From positions 930,001 to 994,000 of the forward strand of contig JAIWZP010000004.1 in NCBI GenBank assembly GCA_025201375.1: a stretch of DNA of 64,000 bases, given 5' to 3'. The DNA comes from Gongronella butleri. Its lineage: Eukaryota; Mucoromycota; Mucoromycetes; Mucorales; Cunninghamellaceae. Shown in pieces: positions 63,297 to 64,000 of this stretch. The first letter of the stretch is position 1. Each line of letters starts with the position of its first letter. A program made the translations under genes and the position numbers. The notes under the pieces are model-generated. The model did no database searches, had not been told where the DNA came from, and worked only from the letters and a program-made list of their open reading frames with translations.

Positions 63297-63992
63297 TTAT
63301 GAAGCTACGGCTGATGACGAAGCGGATGAGGCGGATGACGGGGCGGAAGGCGGCGGTGGTGTCCAGAATCGAGCGATTTTGTGCCAATAGTAGCGAAAGT
63401 AATTAGCGATGATGAACATGGTGGTGAGTGAGCTTTGGTCATCCTTCATTTTGCGTTCCAGGACCTCAAGCTTGCTGTAGAAACCTCGGACGTTCTCCTC
63501 GCGCTCCTGCAGGCTGTCATTGAGGACATTAAGCTCGTAATGCAGCTTTGCGGACTCGTTTTCGACGTGTTTTAGGTTTTTCTCGAATTCGTGCTGGTCG
63601 TCGGCGACGACTTTGAATTGGCGCTCGATGGCCTCGAACTCTGTGTGGCGGCGGTTGTACGTGTTGCGCAGGCGCTTGGCAATAGCCTCGTAATCGGCAG
63701 CCAGGCGGTGCAATTGCGTATATTTCTGTTGTAGTTGCGCGTGTTGGGCGCGCAGGCGTTCGTATACGAGGTACGTGGCCGGATCCATCCACGACTCGTG
63801 CGCAATGGCATTGGTCGCGGTCGCCATGTCAGAGCATGAGCGTCGGCGGCGCATGACACGTGGATGTGCGCCAGTAGCAGGTGCTATGATGTTGGTGCTG
63901 GTGGTGGTGGTCGAGGTGGCGGCCATGGCGTGGACATCGGCATGTGTGTGGTGCAATTCATCCTCGGCACCTCCAAAAAGCAAAGAAAACAT
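63297..63992 (-). CDS. Coiled-coil protein with C-terminal hydrophobic segment (possibly partial)
   Basis: 231-residue open frame beginning at an ATG eight bases from the window end, so upstream exons may be missing. Order of parts: short acidic start, Thr/Ala-rich stretch, RVMRRRRSCSD basic patch, then about 115 residues of coiled coil (LRAQHAQLQQKYTQLHRLAA, EFEKNLKHVENESAKLHYEL, FYSKLEVLERKMKDD). It ends with a hydrophobic/aromatic segment SLTTMFIIANYFRYYWHKIA and a Pro/Ser-rich tail. The hydrophobic stretch is short and contains charges, so membrane insertion is uncertain. I do not recognise the family. Confidence 0.7.
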   Translation of the reverse strand: MFSLLFGGAEDELHHTHADVHAMAATSTTTTSTNIIAPATGAHPRVMRRRRSCSDMATATNAIAHESWMDPATYLVYERLRAQHAQLQQKYTQLHRLAADYEAIAKRLRNTYNRRHTEFEAIERQFKVVADDQHEFEKNLKHVENESAKLHYELNVLNDSLQEREENVRGFYSKLEVLERKMKDDQSSLTTMFIIANYFRYYWHKIARFWTPPPPSAPSSASSASSSAVAS

Positions 63993-64000
63993 CGAAGATG

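Overview
The window is nuclear DNA from an intron-dense fungus. Almost every gene has short GT-AG introns with T-rich 3' ends, and the gene content is fungal: ARG8, HIS5, a YPD1-type phosphorelay protein, an F-BAR/RhoGAP of the RGD1 type, a DAL5-type transporter and secretory lipases. Unlike Saccharomyces it also carries a BLOC-1 subunit 2 and a TAF3 that ends in a PHD finger. An early-diverging (Mucoromycota-like) or basidiomycete lineage would fit; I cannot fix the taxon from the sequence alone. Seventeen multi-exon genes were rebuilt by hand, with about 103 introns. All joins keep frame and restore family motifs.

Layout. 39-753 (+) is the 3' end of FAB1. 754-3751 is a repeat island ending in a solo LTR with a 5-bp target duplication. 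4056-8145 (-) holds an unrecognised acidic protein gene and the RNA helicase MAK5, which is divergent from the translational GTPase DRG1/RBG1 (8417-10450, +). YPD1 (12364-13086, +) faces USE1 (14256-15557, -). After a repeat island come ARG8, BLOC1S2 and RGD1, all on the minus strand (17519-22907). 22908-28649 is a repeat island containing one intronless gene (26082-27116) that encodes six tandem helix-turn-helix units and nothing else recognisable. A 1380-residue Mediator Med5-like gene (28650-33623, -) is divergent from a long-chain acyl-CoA synthetase (34231-37246, +). After another repeat island come a cytochrome P450, TAF3, a 15-exon MFS transporter, HIS5 and a secretory lipase (39650-53163, all -). 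A further repeat island separates the first lipase from its paralogue (57852-59630, -). The right end is a 3.7-kb stretch without a recognisable gene, then a coiled-coil protein gene at the edge.

How genes may work together. MAK5 (60S ribosome assembly) and DRG1 (translation) share a 271-bp divergent promoter. The acyl-CoA synthetase, the fatty-acid-hydroxylase-like P450 and two secreted lipases lie within 26 kb and could belong to lipid use, but unrelated genes lie between them.

The most unusual features are the six-unit helix-turn-helix gene inside the repeats, a set of 4-12 nt microexons forced by reading frame (in DRG1, acyl-CoA synthetase, P450 and MFS genes), four candidate GC-AG introns, and several non-coding repeat families. 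One family carries a conserved palindromic core, and two islands are densely studded with TACTGTA/TACAGTA.
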